From Eucommia ulmoides (lineage: Eukaryota; Streptophyta; Magnoliopsida; Garryales; Eucommiaceae): a DNA stretch of 64,000 bases. Both the position numbers and the translations under genes were made by a program. Positions within the stretch are counted from its first letter, which is position 1. The number at the start of each line of letters is the position of its first letter. The DNA is taken from positions 47,086,397 through 47,150,396 of the forward strand of contig CM028330.1 in the NCBI GenBank assembly GCA_016647705.1. Direction: 5' to 3'. This document shows, piece after piece, positions 52,190 to 62,710 of the stretch. The notes below the pieces were generated by a model that saw only the letters and a program-made list of their open reading frames with translations, was not told the DNA's origin and did not search any database.

Positions 52190-53263
52190 GGGGGACTAGA
52201 CGTAGGTAAGATTAGCTTGACCAAACCAAGATAAATTCTTGTGTACTATATTGATTTATTTTATATCTTGTATTTGAGTATGCACTTAGTATTAAGCACA
52301 TATCCGCTGAGTATAAAGATAATAATTAATTTAAGAAAATTAATTATATGTATTAAAGTATTTGATTATTAATTTTTGTAACTACCTAATTCACCCCCTC
52401 TTGGGTAGCTATTTGGATAAACAAGATTAATGCCTCATTGGGCGAATGGCTACAAGTTAGTTATCGACACTAGGATAGTTGGAGGAACGTGAGGGTGCAG
52501 AGTTAATCTTTGACACTTATCATACTTTTCTCGAACTCCATCATGTCCTTAAGCATCTTCGGCCAATAATACCCATATCTGAGCAATTTGAGGGCTAACG
52601 ACCTACCCCCCGAGTGGTTGACACAAATCCCTTCATGGACTTCCCCCAATACGTACTTGGCCTCCTCTAGGCGGAGGCACCTAGTATAAGGGGCTGAGAA
52701 AAATTTCGATATAGGACTCTATCAATAATGGAGTACCTCTCTAATCACTAGCAGATCCTTCTGGCCTCAGCAAGATCTTCCAATAGGGTCCCGTGGTCCC
52801 AATTCTATCGTATCAGGTCCATCCAAGTTGAGTCGTTGGTAAGCTCATAGATTGTAGCCACTTGGTCTGATGTCGCAGTATTCAGGGAGTCCAAATATTC
52901 CACGGGTATGCTTTATTTTAGAGTACATTCCACCACCGATGCGAGGTCAGCTAAGGCGTCAACAAACCTATTATCTTCACGGGGTATCTTGGTAATTTGT
53001 ATTTTTTTTTCAAAGACACCCATTAGACTCATTTCCCTATCCAAGTAGGTTGCCATGTTGGGGTCCTTGGCCATATACTCCCCGTTAACTAGATTGACCA
53101 CGACTGGGAATGACATAAGATGATGAGCATTTTTTCATTGAAATCCTAGGCCAAACGGAGCCCAGCAAGGAAAGCTTCGTATTGAGTCTCATTATTGGTT
53201 GCTTGGAATCCCAACCTAAGAGTGTACTCAACCTCTTCTTTGTCCGGGACCATGAGAACCATT
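52190..53263. repeat. Tandem duplication, copy 1 (A LTR tail + F pol)
   Basis: Matches 53284-54356 over about 1.07 kb at 1094-bp spacing. The unit spans the insertion junction of A, so it arose after A inserted. A 20-bp stretch at 53264-53283 that matches neither copy separates them. Confidence 0.88.
52424..53263 (-). pseudogene. pol: F RNase H and integrase N-terminus, duplicated copy
   Basis: Minus strand, in order: a TNNETQYEA-like RNase H segment, VVNLVNGEYMAKDPNMATYL, PREDNRFVDALADLAS (RNase H end with the conserved Asp), then the integrase zinc-binding region (GYYWPKMLKDMM, with its Cys residues lost) and a decayed CHW-G end at the A junction. Because the copy on the right (53519-54500) is the one joined to RT, this left copy is the one that directly borders A's LTR. 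Stops interrupt all frames. Confidence 0.82.
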
Positions 53264-53283
53264 CATCCATCCCCCCAACCTGA

Positions 53284-53518
53284 GGGGGACTGGACGTAGG
53301 CAATATTAGTTTGATCAAACCCAGATAAATTCTTGTGTGCTACATTAATTTATTTTCTATCTTGTGTTTGAGTGTGCACTTAGTATTAAGCTCATATCCA
53401 CTGCTTATAAAGATAATAATAGATTTAGAAAAAATAATTATTTGTATTTAAGTGTTTGATTATTAATTTTTGTAACTACCCAATTCACCATCTTCCTGGG
53501 TAGCTATTTGGACCAACA
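53284..53518 (+). mobile_element. A LTR tail, duplicated fragment
   Basis: Last 235 bp of LTR A (GGGGGACTGGACGTAGG to GGACCAACA), copied with the neighbouring F sequence in the tandem duplication. Its tip CCAACA is better preserved than that of copy 1 (ATAAACA). Confidence 0.9.
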
Positions 53519-54500
53519 ATGTTAATACCCCATTGGGTAAATGGCCATGGGCTGGTCCTTAGCACTAGGATAGTTAGAGGAACGTGAGAGTGCAGAACAA
53601 ATCTTTGACACTTATCATACGTTTCACGAACTCCATTACGTCCGCAAGTATCTTCGGCCAATAAAACCCTTGTCGAAGCAATTTATGGGCCAAGGACTTT
53701 CCCCCGAGTGATTGCCACAAATCCTTTCATGGACTTCCCTCAATACGTACTCGGCCTTCTCTAGCCAAAGGCACTATGTAAGGGCCCGAGAAGAACTTTC
53801 AACATAGAACTCCATCGATAATGGAGTACCTCGCTGATTGATAGTGCATCATTCTGGCTTCAGCGATATCTTTCGACAGGGTCCTGTGCTCCAAGTTCTG
53901 TTATATCGGATCCATCCAAGTCGATTCATTGGTAAGCTCGTAGATTGTAGCCACTTGATCTGATGTCGCGGTACTCGGGGAGTCCAAATGTTCCACGGGT
54001 ATGCTTCTCTTAAAAGTACATTCCACCACCGATGTGAGGTTTGCTAAGGCATCGGCGTGCCTATTCCCTTCACAGGGTATCTAGGTAACTTGTATTTGTT
54101 TCAAAGACACCCATGAGAGTCTTTACCCTATCCAGATAGGCTTCCGTGCTCAAGTCCTTGGCCATATACTCCCTATTAACTAGATTAACCACAAGATGGG
54201 AATGACATAATATGTGGAGGTTTTTTACATTGAAATCCTAGGCCAAGCGGAGCCTAGCAAGTAAAGCTTCGTATTCAGTCTCATTATTGGTTGCTCAGAA
54301 TCCAAACCTGAGGGTGTACTCAACGTTTTCTTTGTTTGGGACCACGAGAACCACTTGAGACTTATAACTGTTCACATTAGAAGATCCGTCAGTAAAATGT
54401 TTCCAAGTGTTTGGTCCCAAATCTTACGCTGGGCTTGTTGAGGTCCCTAGGTATTTAGGGACTTGGGTTTCCTAGTCATCGATAGGGGTCTTCTAGTCGT
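53519..54500 (-). pseudogene. pol: F RNase H and integrase N-terminus
   Basis: Reads DGSSNVNSYKSQVVL (first RNase H Asp), TNNETEYEALLARLRLA (Glu), VVNLVNREYMAKDL, then the GYYWP-type integrase N-terminal region and PWPFTQWGIN at 53560-53520, which leads into the integrase core now at 24920. RNase H degrades the RNA strand during cDNA synthesis. Frameshifts and stops are present. This copy is continuous with RT to its right. Confidence 0.82.
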
Positions 54501-55760
54501 TAGGAAATGTAATCTCGGCTACGAAGTCGGCTAGAACTTAGCCTTTAATGAACGTTCTTGGTCAGTAATCAATGTGGAATTGCTCGAGCACTAGGGTATA
54601 CTACATGAGTCATCCAGAGTGCAAGCTTTGCCTTGGAGGTTGGTCGGTTAGTACGATAATTGTGTGCTCTTGGAAGTATTGTCTTAGCTTCCTTGAGGCT
54701 AGGAGCAAGGCATAGGCAAGCTTCTTGAACCTCAAGTACCTTATCTCAACATCTGTAAGTACTTTGCTAGAGTAGTACACCAAGCTTTGAACGTCGGTCT
54801 CTTCTCTTACGAGAGTCGCACCAACCGTTTTTTGTGGATGCCACGATACATAAGTATAACTCCTCCTCTGATTCGGAGTTTTTATTGCCTCATAACACTT
54901 TAAAAAAAGGTAGGCATATTTTGGAAGACTGAGAGATGAAATGATTTAGGGTTGTGAGCCTTCCCGTGAGCATATATACTTTATTCTTGGTCCAAGGTAA
55001 GGTTATATCGAGCACAACACTTATTTGGTTGGGGTTGGCATGGATCCCATGCTAGAAGACCATGTCCCCGAGGAACGTGCACCCAGATACTCTGAAGATG
55101 ATTTATTAGTGTTAAGTTTCATATGGTGAGCTCTGAGCTTATCGAAGTAGACTTGGAGGTGTGCAATGTGGTCTGGAGCTCGAGAGCTCTTGACTAATAT
55201 GTCATCGATGTATACCTCCATGTCTGCTCGATTTTCTCCTTGAACATTATGTTCACGAGGTGCTCATATGTAGGTCCAGTGTGTTTCCTAGTCTGAACAG
55301 CATTAATTTATAGTACGGGCATCGAGGAAGTTTAGGAGCTTATACCTCGTCATGGCGTCTGTGGATATGTTGATCCTCAGAAAAAGAAAGAAATCCTTGG
55401 GGTATGCTTTGTTCAGGACCTTGAAGTCAACGCAGAGCCACCACTTGTTCTCGGCCTTGGGAGTGAGGACCATATTGGAGAGCAAGTCCGGGAAGTTGAC
55501 CTCTTCCACCACGTTCGATTTTACCAACTTGTCAATTTTCTCCTCAATGATCTTTTAACGATTAAGGAAAAACTTTATTCGTTTTTTTCGTATGGGCGGG
55601 TGGTACTTGTTAGTATAAAGTTGGTGCATAGCCACCTTGGGATCGATCATTGGTAGCTCTTCGTTCGACCATGCGAAGATGTCGTAATTATTTTGGAGGA
55701 GGTCAGTGAGCTCAGCCCACTGATTCAAGCTGATCCTAGCACCTATCATTATCGTTCTCT
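54501..55760 (-). pseudogene. pol: F reverse transcriptase
   Basis: Minus strand from about 55749: QNNYDIFAWSNEELPMIDP, the usual start of a Tat-lineage RT; then VVEEVNFPDLLSNMVLTPK, CVDFKVLNKAYPKDFF (fingers) and, at 55221, MEVYIDDILVKS with the catalytic YxDD as YIDD. HHMKLNTNK follows as in the thumb region, then a connection with EHTIIVLTDQP-like remains near 54650. RT copies the element RNA into cDNA. At least three frameshifts separate these segments. Confidence 0.9.
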
Positions 55761-56365
55761 ATTTTATAGTGGGGGTGAATAGACACTTCTACCAGTTCTT
55801 CATGTGGTCAGGGGCCAGGCTCCTTATGACGTGCATCATCGAGGAGCACATGCCCGGGTCCTCTATTTAGAGCCATGAGCTCATGGCCACTGAGCTCAGG
55901 CTTGATCACTAAATGTTATTTTTTCTCCTCAAATACCCTTCGGACTCAAGCTCTTGAGCACTCTTGGTCCCCCACTCACTTCTCTTATACCTTACTCGGT
56001 GGAAAACTTCGTTGTTTAATGATAAGAGGAGCACACCGTCTCGAGGGCAGATACTATGAGTTGGCCCATAATAGCGTTATAGGGGGACAGTCTATCTACT
56101 ATGTAGTTTTTGGTCCATACTATTGACAACTTCGGCTCGCTCCCTACTATGACAAACAGGGAGACCCACCCCAATGCATTAACCATGTCCCTCCCAAAAT
56201 TGACCAATGGGGACTTTGAGGGTTGCACAATGTTTGATTCCACCTTCATCTTGCAAAAGACCACTTGAAGATTATATTAGCGGAGCTCCCTCCATTGACA
56301 GGGATCCGCCCCATCTTGAAGTGATTGATCCAGGCAGTGATAACCAGAGAGTATTATCGTGGGGG
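55761..56365 (-). pseudogene. pol: F aspartic protease
   Basis: From 56365 the minus strand reads LVITAWINHFKMGRIPVNGGSSANIIF at about 56335-56265, where the catalytic DGGSSAN has become NGGSSAN. The active-site Asp is therefore lost. After a frameshift come NFGRDMVNALGWVSLF and VDRLSPYNAIMGQLIVSAL, the C-terminal half of the protease of Tat-type gypsy elements. The protease matures Gag and Pol. The segment just upstream lies at 59288-59400, across LTR G2. Confidence 0.85.
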
Positions 56366-56370
56366 TACGT

Positions 56371-59287
56371 TGTATACACCGCATTTTGTCTCACCCAATC
56401 AGTGTTGAATCAAAAGTACAAGTCCACATTGTATAATAAAAAAAATATCAAAAACATAAGAGGAAAAAAAAAACCTTGAATTTGACAAAATTTGGTAAAG
56501 TAAAAGTTTCGGGTAAACCACGAAATACTTAAAATTAAAGGGGGACTAAGATGACATTATTAGAGATTGATTTTCATTAAATCGCCTCTAATATGAATAC
56601 AAATTAGTTATTACCCTTTAATTATAGGAAATTTCACCAATTACCTCTATTACCTACTTGGACTCCTAAAACATTTTATTGTCATCGGTTTCGTATATTC
56701 AACACCAAAAATATTTATTTAAATTATTTTTTAAAGTTCTAATATCCATAAATCAAATAAAAAAGACCTAATTCAAGATATGTAAATGTCATGACAACTC
56801 CAAGTTACACAACGTAACTAAGGATTCGGACTCGATTTGAAATCGACCAAACCGAAGTCATCTTGACTTAGCCATCAAATCCCATTGAATCAAAGGCCCA
56901 ACAAACCATTTAATGATTTAGAAAATAGATTTAAATGACCAATATACCCCTAAGATACTCTCTACCAAAATATCTAGGGAAAGAACTAGTTACTTAAGAA
57001 GTGACTAACCGTTATTGAAACTGAACCGATTTGGTTCACCACCTTGCATACACTTAATTAAAATATTAAGTGTCCATCCCATAAAGATTTAAATTCTTTG
57101 GATTACATGGATTTTCCACATTCAAGAAATGAAGATATTTTGATCAAAATATCTGAGGGTAAACCGAAATCCTTGAAACGTGACTACCCGTTACAAGGCA
57201 AACTGAGTTGATTTGATCCAAATCCAACCGATTGAAAGCCCATAAAATCAAATGGATTTTTCAAGAATTAAATGACAAATGACTCATCAATACCAAATTC
57301 ATTGAACCTTGGAAGCATTAATGGCAACTAAACTGAAATAGTGAATATAACCAGTACTTAGCCCCTAAACCAAACCGGAAACATCACTTCAAGCCATAAA
57401 TGCTCCCATGTGTAACCAATCATATCAAAGTTTAGGTAATAAGTGCCAACGACTGCATTTGATACTTGAAGATTTGGTAATCATTACCAAATCTTTGAAA
57501 ATCTAACTAAATATCCTAAATTCGTTCAAAGACATTCAAGATCAAGACAAGAATGGATAACCCCTAAGACAAATAGACCCTAAGGAAGAGGCTGGGATGG
57601 CCTGTGTATTAGCCAATGCACAGACCCCCCAGCCCATAAATACAGGGGCCTATTTTTCATTTTTCAAGAGCTGGAACATAAACTTTCTCTCTCTAAACTT
57701 GGGCAGTGCTCTTGGATTCTAAGGCTTCAAATCAATTCCTTATAAAAAAATCTCAAAATTCTATTGAAATTCCACCTTGGAGGAGCTCTTGAGGATCTTG
57801 TAGGAAGATCTCAAGAGGTTGATGACAATCGATCGAGGAAAACCGAGAAGATTAAGAAGGAGGATAAGGTATTTTGTTTAGGGAAAGACCAATTCTCTAA
57901 ACTAGGTATGTTTCTTGATGATCCTTCAATATTGTATAAAATTTAGTTATTTTGTTCGTAAATAGCATGATGATATAGTATTCGTACTTATATTTCATGT
58001 ATATAACATAGAAAACACATAATTAAGTAAAAAATGGTAAATTTATGTCATATTCATCAAACTATATTAAAATTGTTCAAGATCATGTCAAGAACACCAA
58101 TAACAACTGAGAACAAGTTAAGAACATGTGAGGACCCAAAATATTCGAGAACATGTTAAGAACATATGAAGATCATACATGAAACATCTATCATATCATG
58201 AGTTGTGCATGGTCTCTACAATTTTTTCATGAACACATCAAACCAAACTCTATTAATTGTTAATCTAACCAAATGTTGTTAATAACTGACTTACTTTATG
58301 CTAATCGTCAATATCATAACCTGTCACTAAGTCTTCAGGCTAGCGGACTGGCACCTTATATATATATATATATATTGTATTTTCTTTCTTTTTAGCTGAC
58401 AACTAAAAAACAAACACTAACTTGTCTAAACAAATAAATTCTGTTAAGGTGTTCTTAACAAAATCAAATAGATTATTCTCATATCTTCGTGTGATTCATG
58501 ACTTGTTTAATGGCTAAAATTAAATAAAACCAGCTATCACTTTAAATAAATGAACTACGTCCTGACCTGATCCTTAGTTGTTCGCCAAAATATGTAGGCA
58601 ACCCATGTACGGGTTCAGTCACCTAAATAATAAAAATCAGTTCATTTTGAACAGTAGAACTAGATGTTGACCTGATTCCCAATGGTTACTAGGAATTGTA
58701 GGCAATCTTTATAAGGTTCAATTGTTAAAAAATAGAAAAAATATTTTCATTTCATATATCATGCATGTTGGAACTACATGTCAACTTGATTTCATATAAA
58801 AACAAGGATATATTGGCAACCTTTACGAGGTTTAGTCATTAGAAAAATACAAAAAATATTTTTGATTTTTGTATACTGTTATTGAGTTGTCGTTGCTTAA
58901 TTTAGTTTAGTTTAGACTGAGGTATCATCCTCAGGAGGATGTCTTGGGTTGCATAAAACCTTCCCTGATCATAACCGACCCTCGAATTTAAAGAAATATC
59001 TGGTACAAGACCTTTACGAGTCAAAAAATAGGTCATTTCAAAATAAAAATAAATTTCTAAAACTCTCAGTGGCCTAGAACACCATTTAACTCATGCTAGG
59101 TGGTGACTCCTTTTAAAACATAAATCCCGACCCAAAGAAGTTTTCAAACTTGACGCCTAGAAAAGCACTTAAAACCCATTTTCAAAATGAATGGACTTGG
59201 AGGATTTCGAGAGGGAGGAATGAAAACTTTGTTTTCGTCTTCTTTCCTATCTCTACTTTCTCTACTATAAAAGTCCAGGGTGTACCA
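56371..59287 (+). mobile_element. Solo LTR G2, TSD TACGT/TACAT
   Basis: Starts TGTATACACCGC and ends GGTGTACCA, 2917 bp. The flanks are TACGT (56366-56370) and TACAT (59288-59292), one transition apart. Removing it rejoins the F frame (GVHV-PHDN ahead of the protease). It is inverted relative to G1 and to its neighbour G3. A TA-repeat lies at 58358-58375. Confidence 0.9.
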
Positions 59288-59400
59288 TACATGAACCCCT
59301 TTGAGGTAAGTTTTGCTAAAGGATATGACGTTGTGCAAGGCAACATCAACCGTGCTCACCTTCTTCATGTATTTAACAGCTTTTCTCTTGGCCATTTGTG
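59288..59400 (-). pseudogene. pol: F pol segment ahead of protease
   Basis: A 36-codon open minus-strand frame ending in ISFSKTYLKGVHV. In Tat-type elements a segment of the form ISFSD-x-DL-x-GVH-x-PHDD precedes the protease, and the PHDN part indeed follows at 56365 after G2. The left edge of the frame is cut by G3. Confidence 0.72.
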
Positions 59401-60482
59401 AATAATATCCTCAACTTTGTCAAGAACACCACAATCGAACTCCTTTGTTTTAGTGATATTAGTGTTAGTATGCGCTTTATTAGTTGAAATGGAAAGAAAA
59501 TACTATGTGATTTGTTAGTTGAAATGGAAAGAAAATACTTTATATATATATATATACACACTACTCCGACAGACCCTTGTGGCTAAAACTTTGGGATAAA
59601 GGCAAGACCTATTCTTTCGTGGATATGTGTGTACTTTCTTCAGGACCGTTCCTGTATTTCTTAGTCATGAGGACGACTGACATATATATATAAGATGGCA
59701 GTCCACTAGCCTGAAGACTTAGTGCCAAGTTGTGATCTTGACGTTTAGCATAAAGTAGAGTCAGTTATTAACAGTATATGGCTAGATTAACAATTGAATG
59801 GAGTTGGATTTTATGTGTTCATGAGAGAATCATAGAGACTATGCACAACTCATGGTGTGATAGATGTTTTGTATAGAATCCATACATGCTCTTGGATGTT
59901 TTTGGTCCTTATATATTCTTAACATGTTCTTGGACGTTCTTGATGTTCTTGTTGTTTTTGAACCATTTTTTATATGGTTTATGATTTTGTCATTCTTTTG
60001 ATGTTTTGTTGACATTTTTTTGATGTCTTTTGCTTTGATTGTAGTTTATGTATATATGTACGTATATGATATATAAGTATGAAAGTTAAATGAACATGCT
60101 TTTTACAAGCATAATATACACATTTAAGACAAAATCAAAGGGGGTTTAGGAAGACATACCTAATTTAGGGCAATTAGTCTTCCATAAGTGATTACCTTCC
60201 TCTCCTCCGTTGGATCTTCCTCTTTATCCTCAATCGTTTTTCATCAACCTATCGATATCTTCCTCCAATATCCTCAAGAGCTTCTCCGAGGTAGAATTTA
60301 AGTAGAATTTTGAGGTGTATCTAGAAGGAATTGGTTGGAAACCCTAGAAACTTGACAGCACTACCCACGTTTAGAGAGAAAAAGTCTAGGTTGCAACTCT
60401 CTAAATTCTAAAAACAAGTCTTGGTATTTATTTGCTGGGCACCCTGTGCATTAGCCAATGTACAGGGTAACCCAGCCTACTC
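59401..60482 (-). mobile_element. LTR G3, fragment truncated at both ends
   Basis: Same orientation as G1 and colinear with about 16140-16509 plus 22469-23310 of G1. Neither LTR tip is present and no TSD is seen. It replaces the C-terminal half of F gag including any zinc knuckle. With G2 it forms an inverted repeat. Confidence 0.78.
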
Positions 60483-61282
60483 TGGCTGCTCCGGAGAAAG
60501 TGAGCGGGAAAGACATGAACCTTAGTATCGTCGAGGCTATGTGCATATCTATGTGTGACTTGAAGATTGATAGATGCTCCATATGGTCTGAAATTCCATC
60601 ATATGGGATCATCTGAGGATGGGCAAACTGTTTGGGCACTACTTCGTCAACGATTTCCTCCATGAATTGGGACCTTTCCTCAGAAGAGAGTCCAGTCATT
60701 CCCCTCACCTTTTGTGTCTGGTATAGGGCTGCCTCCATGTCAGCATGGAAGTACTCTATTACAGCTTCTCCTCTGGGAGACAACCAGATATGGCTTACCG
60801 CGACATGGGTATTGTGTTATTTGGAGGGCGAAGAATAGAACTCCACATCCCATACATGCTAGGCTTTGTGCTCCAACCTCGCAACGTAGCTATGAGCTCT
60901 ACTTGGGGATGACTCTGAGTGGTTACCTACTCCATGCTTTTGCGGGGGTGGTGAGAGTGATCCCGAAGCAGTATTAGGCCCATGTCTATCTCATTTGGTC
61001 CCTGGTAGCAGGGCTGGGGTTGAGCTCTTGTCACGTGTCCATTAGAATGGATCACTCAATCTCCCAATTCTTGGGCTCACTCCTCTCCCCCAGCGGGCTG
61101 GGAAATTGGTCCCCACCGGAGTAGGGGTTGGTGGTGGGTAAGCTAGTAGGACCTAGAAGTAGGTCTATAATTCATTTAGCTAGCTCTCCAAGTTGGCAAT
61201 GCACGAGGGCTCAGCCGCTATTGAGGTCTGTCTAAGAAACGACCCAGGAGGCTAGGTGAACGAGCCCGGGACTTTTGACATG
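60483..61282 (-). pseudogene. gag: F gag, N-terminal part
   Basis: Starts at ATG 61282 (MSKVPGSFT, then a stop), and passes through decayed sequence into an open frame from 60783. That frame has RGEAVIEYF, then a FMEEIVDEVVPKQFAHPQM segment and YDGISDHMEHLSIFKSHIDMH, ending FPLTFSGAA. This is the retrotransposon Gag core (canonical P-x-x-Y-DG--DP-x-HI...F-LTL-GAA). The next conserved part (RxW/Y) is cut by G3 at 60483. Gag forms the particle. Confidence 0.85.
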
Positions 61283-61420
61283 GCTCTAGGAGGTTGAATG
61301 ATAGGGTAGTTGTTCAAAGCGTATACTTGATCTACTCGTCTAATGATCTGACCAGACCTTGTGATCATCAAGTCCTAGCCGACTATGGAGTGATGATCAG
61401 AGGAAGGATTCTTGTGCTCT

Positions 61421-61437
61421 TTCCACATACGGCGTCA
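61421..61437 (-). promoter_or_regulatory. F primer-binding site
   Basis: Minus strand TGACGCCGTATGTGGAA three bases from the 5' LTR, against the common TGGCGCCGTCTGTGGGAA of this lineage. Confidence 0.72.
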
Positions 61438-61440
61438 AAT

Positions 61441-62710
61441 TGTTGGTGTTGGAAATCATCTAACACCTCAAGTCGGTCTGGTTAGAGGACACGTATGATT
61501 TTCTTGTTGAGGTGGTGGTGATATGTTCTGCAAACTAAGCTCGGAGACTGGAAGATATCTCTTACTTTAAGGTCTGGAGTCAACCCTTACAATCCGAGAT
61601 GAAATTTTGAATAGAAGTCTTGAGTTATACCTACATAAAGACCCACCAGAGTTATGCCTAGTGAAGTTCCTCCGACATAAGAGTAGGAACTCCAGGGAAA
61701 AGGCTATAAGTACTTTCAAATAAGTGAGAATTAATACGTGGGGCATTAAATGCCTGGGAATATTTATAGAAGAAGAACTCAATTTGCACTGCTGGATTAG
61801 GGGTTTGAGCTCATTTAATTACCCTATTCCCACATGTGGCTAATGAGCAGACAAGTGGAAAGATTAAGTCTTTGGGCTTAGTCTTCAGTCCCATTAAGTG
61901 GAGTCCATGGGCTAGCCATATGAGAACAAGAAGAATGGGCCCGACCCATGGTGGCAGAAGTGCCGAAATGAGTCGTCGCGCCCCCCGGCACTGATCCTGA
62001 GATGAAAATCTTTGACTGAAGGCTAAGAGGACGTCGATGAGGCTTAATAGAGGGGAAAACCAAGTTAAGGGTGCTCAGATAGTAGAGCTTGGTCCTCTAG
62101 CTCAAGACTTGCCTTCATAGGCTTCTACAAGCATTGGGCCAACTAGGGAGAATGGGGATTGTGAAGATAAGGCAAGCGAAAGAGAAGGGCTAGGGACCCA
62201 TGGAGAGAAGGGCTCAAACCCCTAGACTTGGTCTCACTTTTCGGGGCTTTTGTAGAGATGAAAATGAGGAGAAGACTCGGGGTACACCTACTCGACGAAG
62301 GGTTCGCCCAAATGGGGGGTTCCAATTAGGGGATGCTTGAATAACCCAGCTCGGCTAATCGCCCAAGGACTCTAGGAGGATGAGATAAACAAATATCAAC
62401 ATCACTCACGCTCGAATACTTGAAGGAACACTATTCGAATTAAGGGACCCCCTTTTGGGGCTATCCGAGCAGCACCTGCTCGGAGGAATGTGCTTGGCAC
62501 TTATCCACCATTTTGGTAATCTCCAAGCAGAGTGACGCAACTCCAATCCTTCAACTTCCCTTTGGCTCTACCAAACAGGGCCTATTCGAAGCCCGGAGAT
62601 CAGCCAATAGGACTCTTGTTCGAAGCTCGCTTGTTTTCCTATACTTGTCGTGGTATCTTCCAAATGTTGATCCTTGGGTGTGTGTTGGCGGGTTGCCAAT
62701 TTTTCCCACA
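61441..62710 (-). mobile_element. F 5' LTR
   Basis: Plus-strand tips TGTTGGTGTTGG and TTTTCCCACA, 1270 bp, colinear with 9858-11061. TATAAATA on the minus strand at 61768-61761. Right flank TCAAG; no matching duplication on the far side. Confidence 0.85.

Larger units (their letters stand above)
47954..52423 (+). mobile_element. A 3' LTR, split by solo LTR B2
   Basis: Pieces 47954-48045 and 50286-52423, colinear with the 5' LTR at 24921-27081. Together about 2230 bp. Ends GGATAAACA. The tail carries ACCTAATTCACCCCCTCTTGGGT, related to the tail of family B. Confidence 0.9.
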
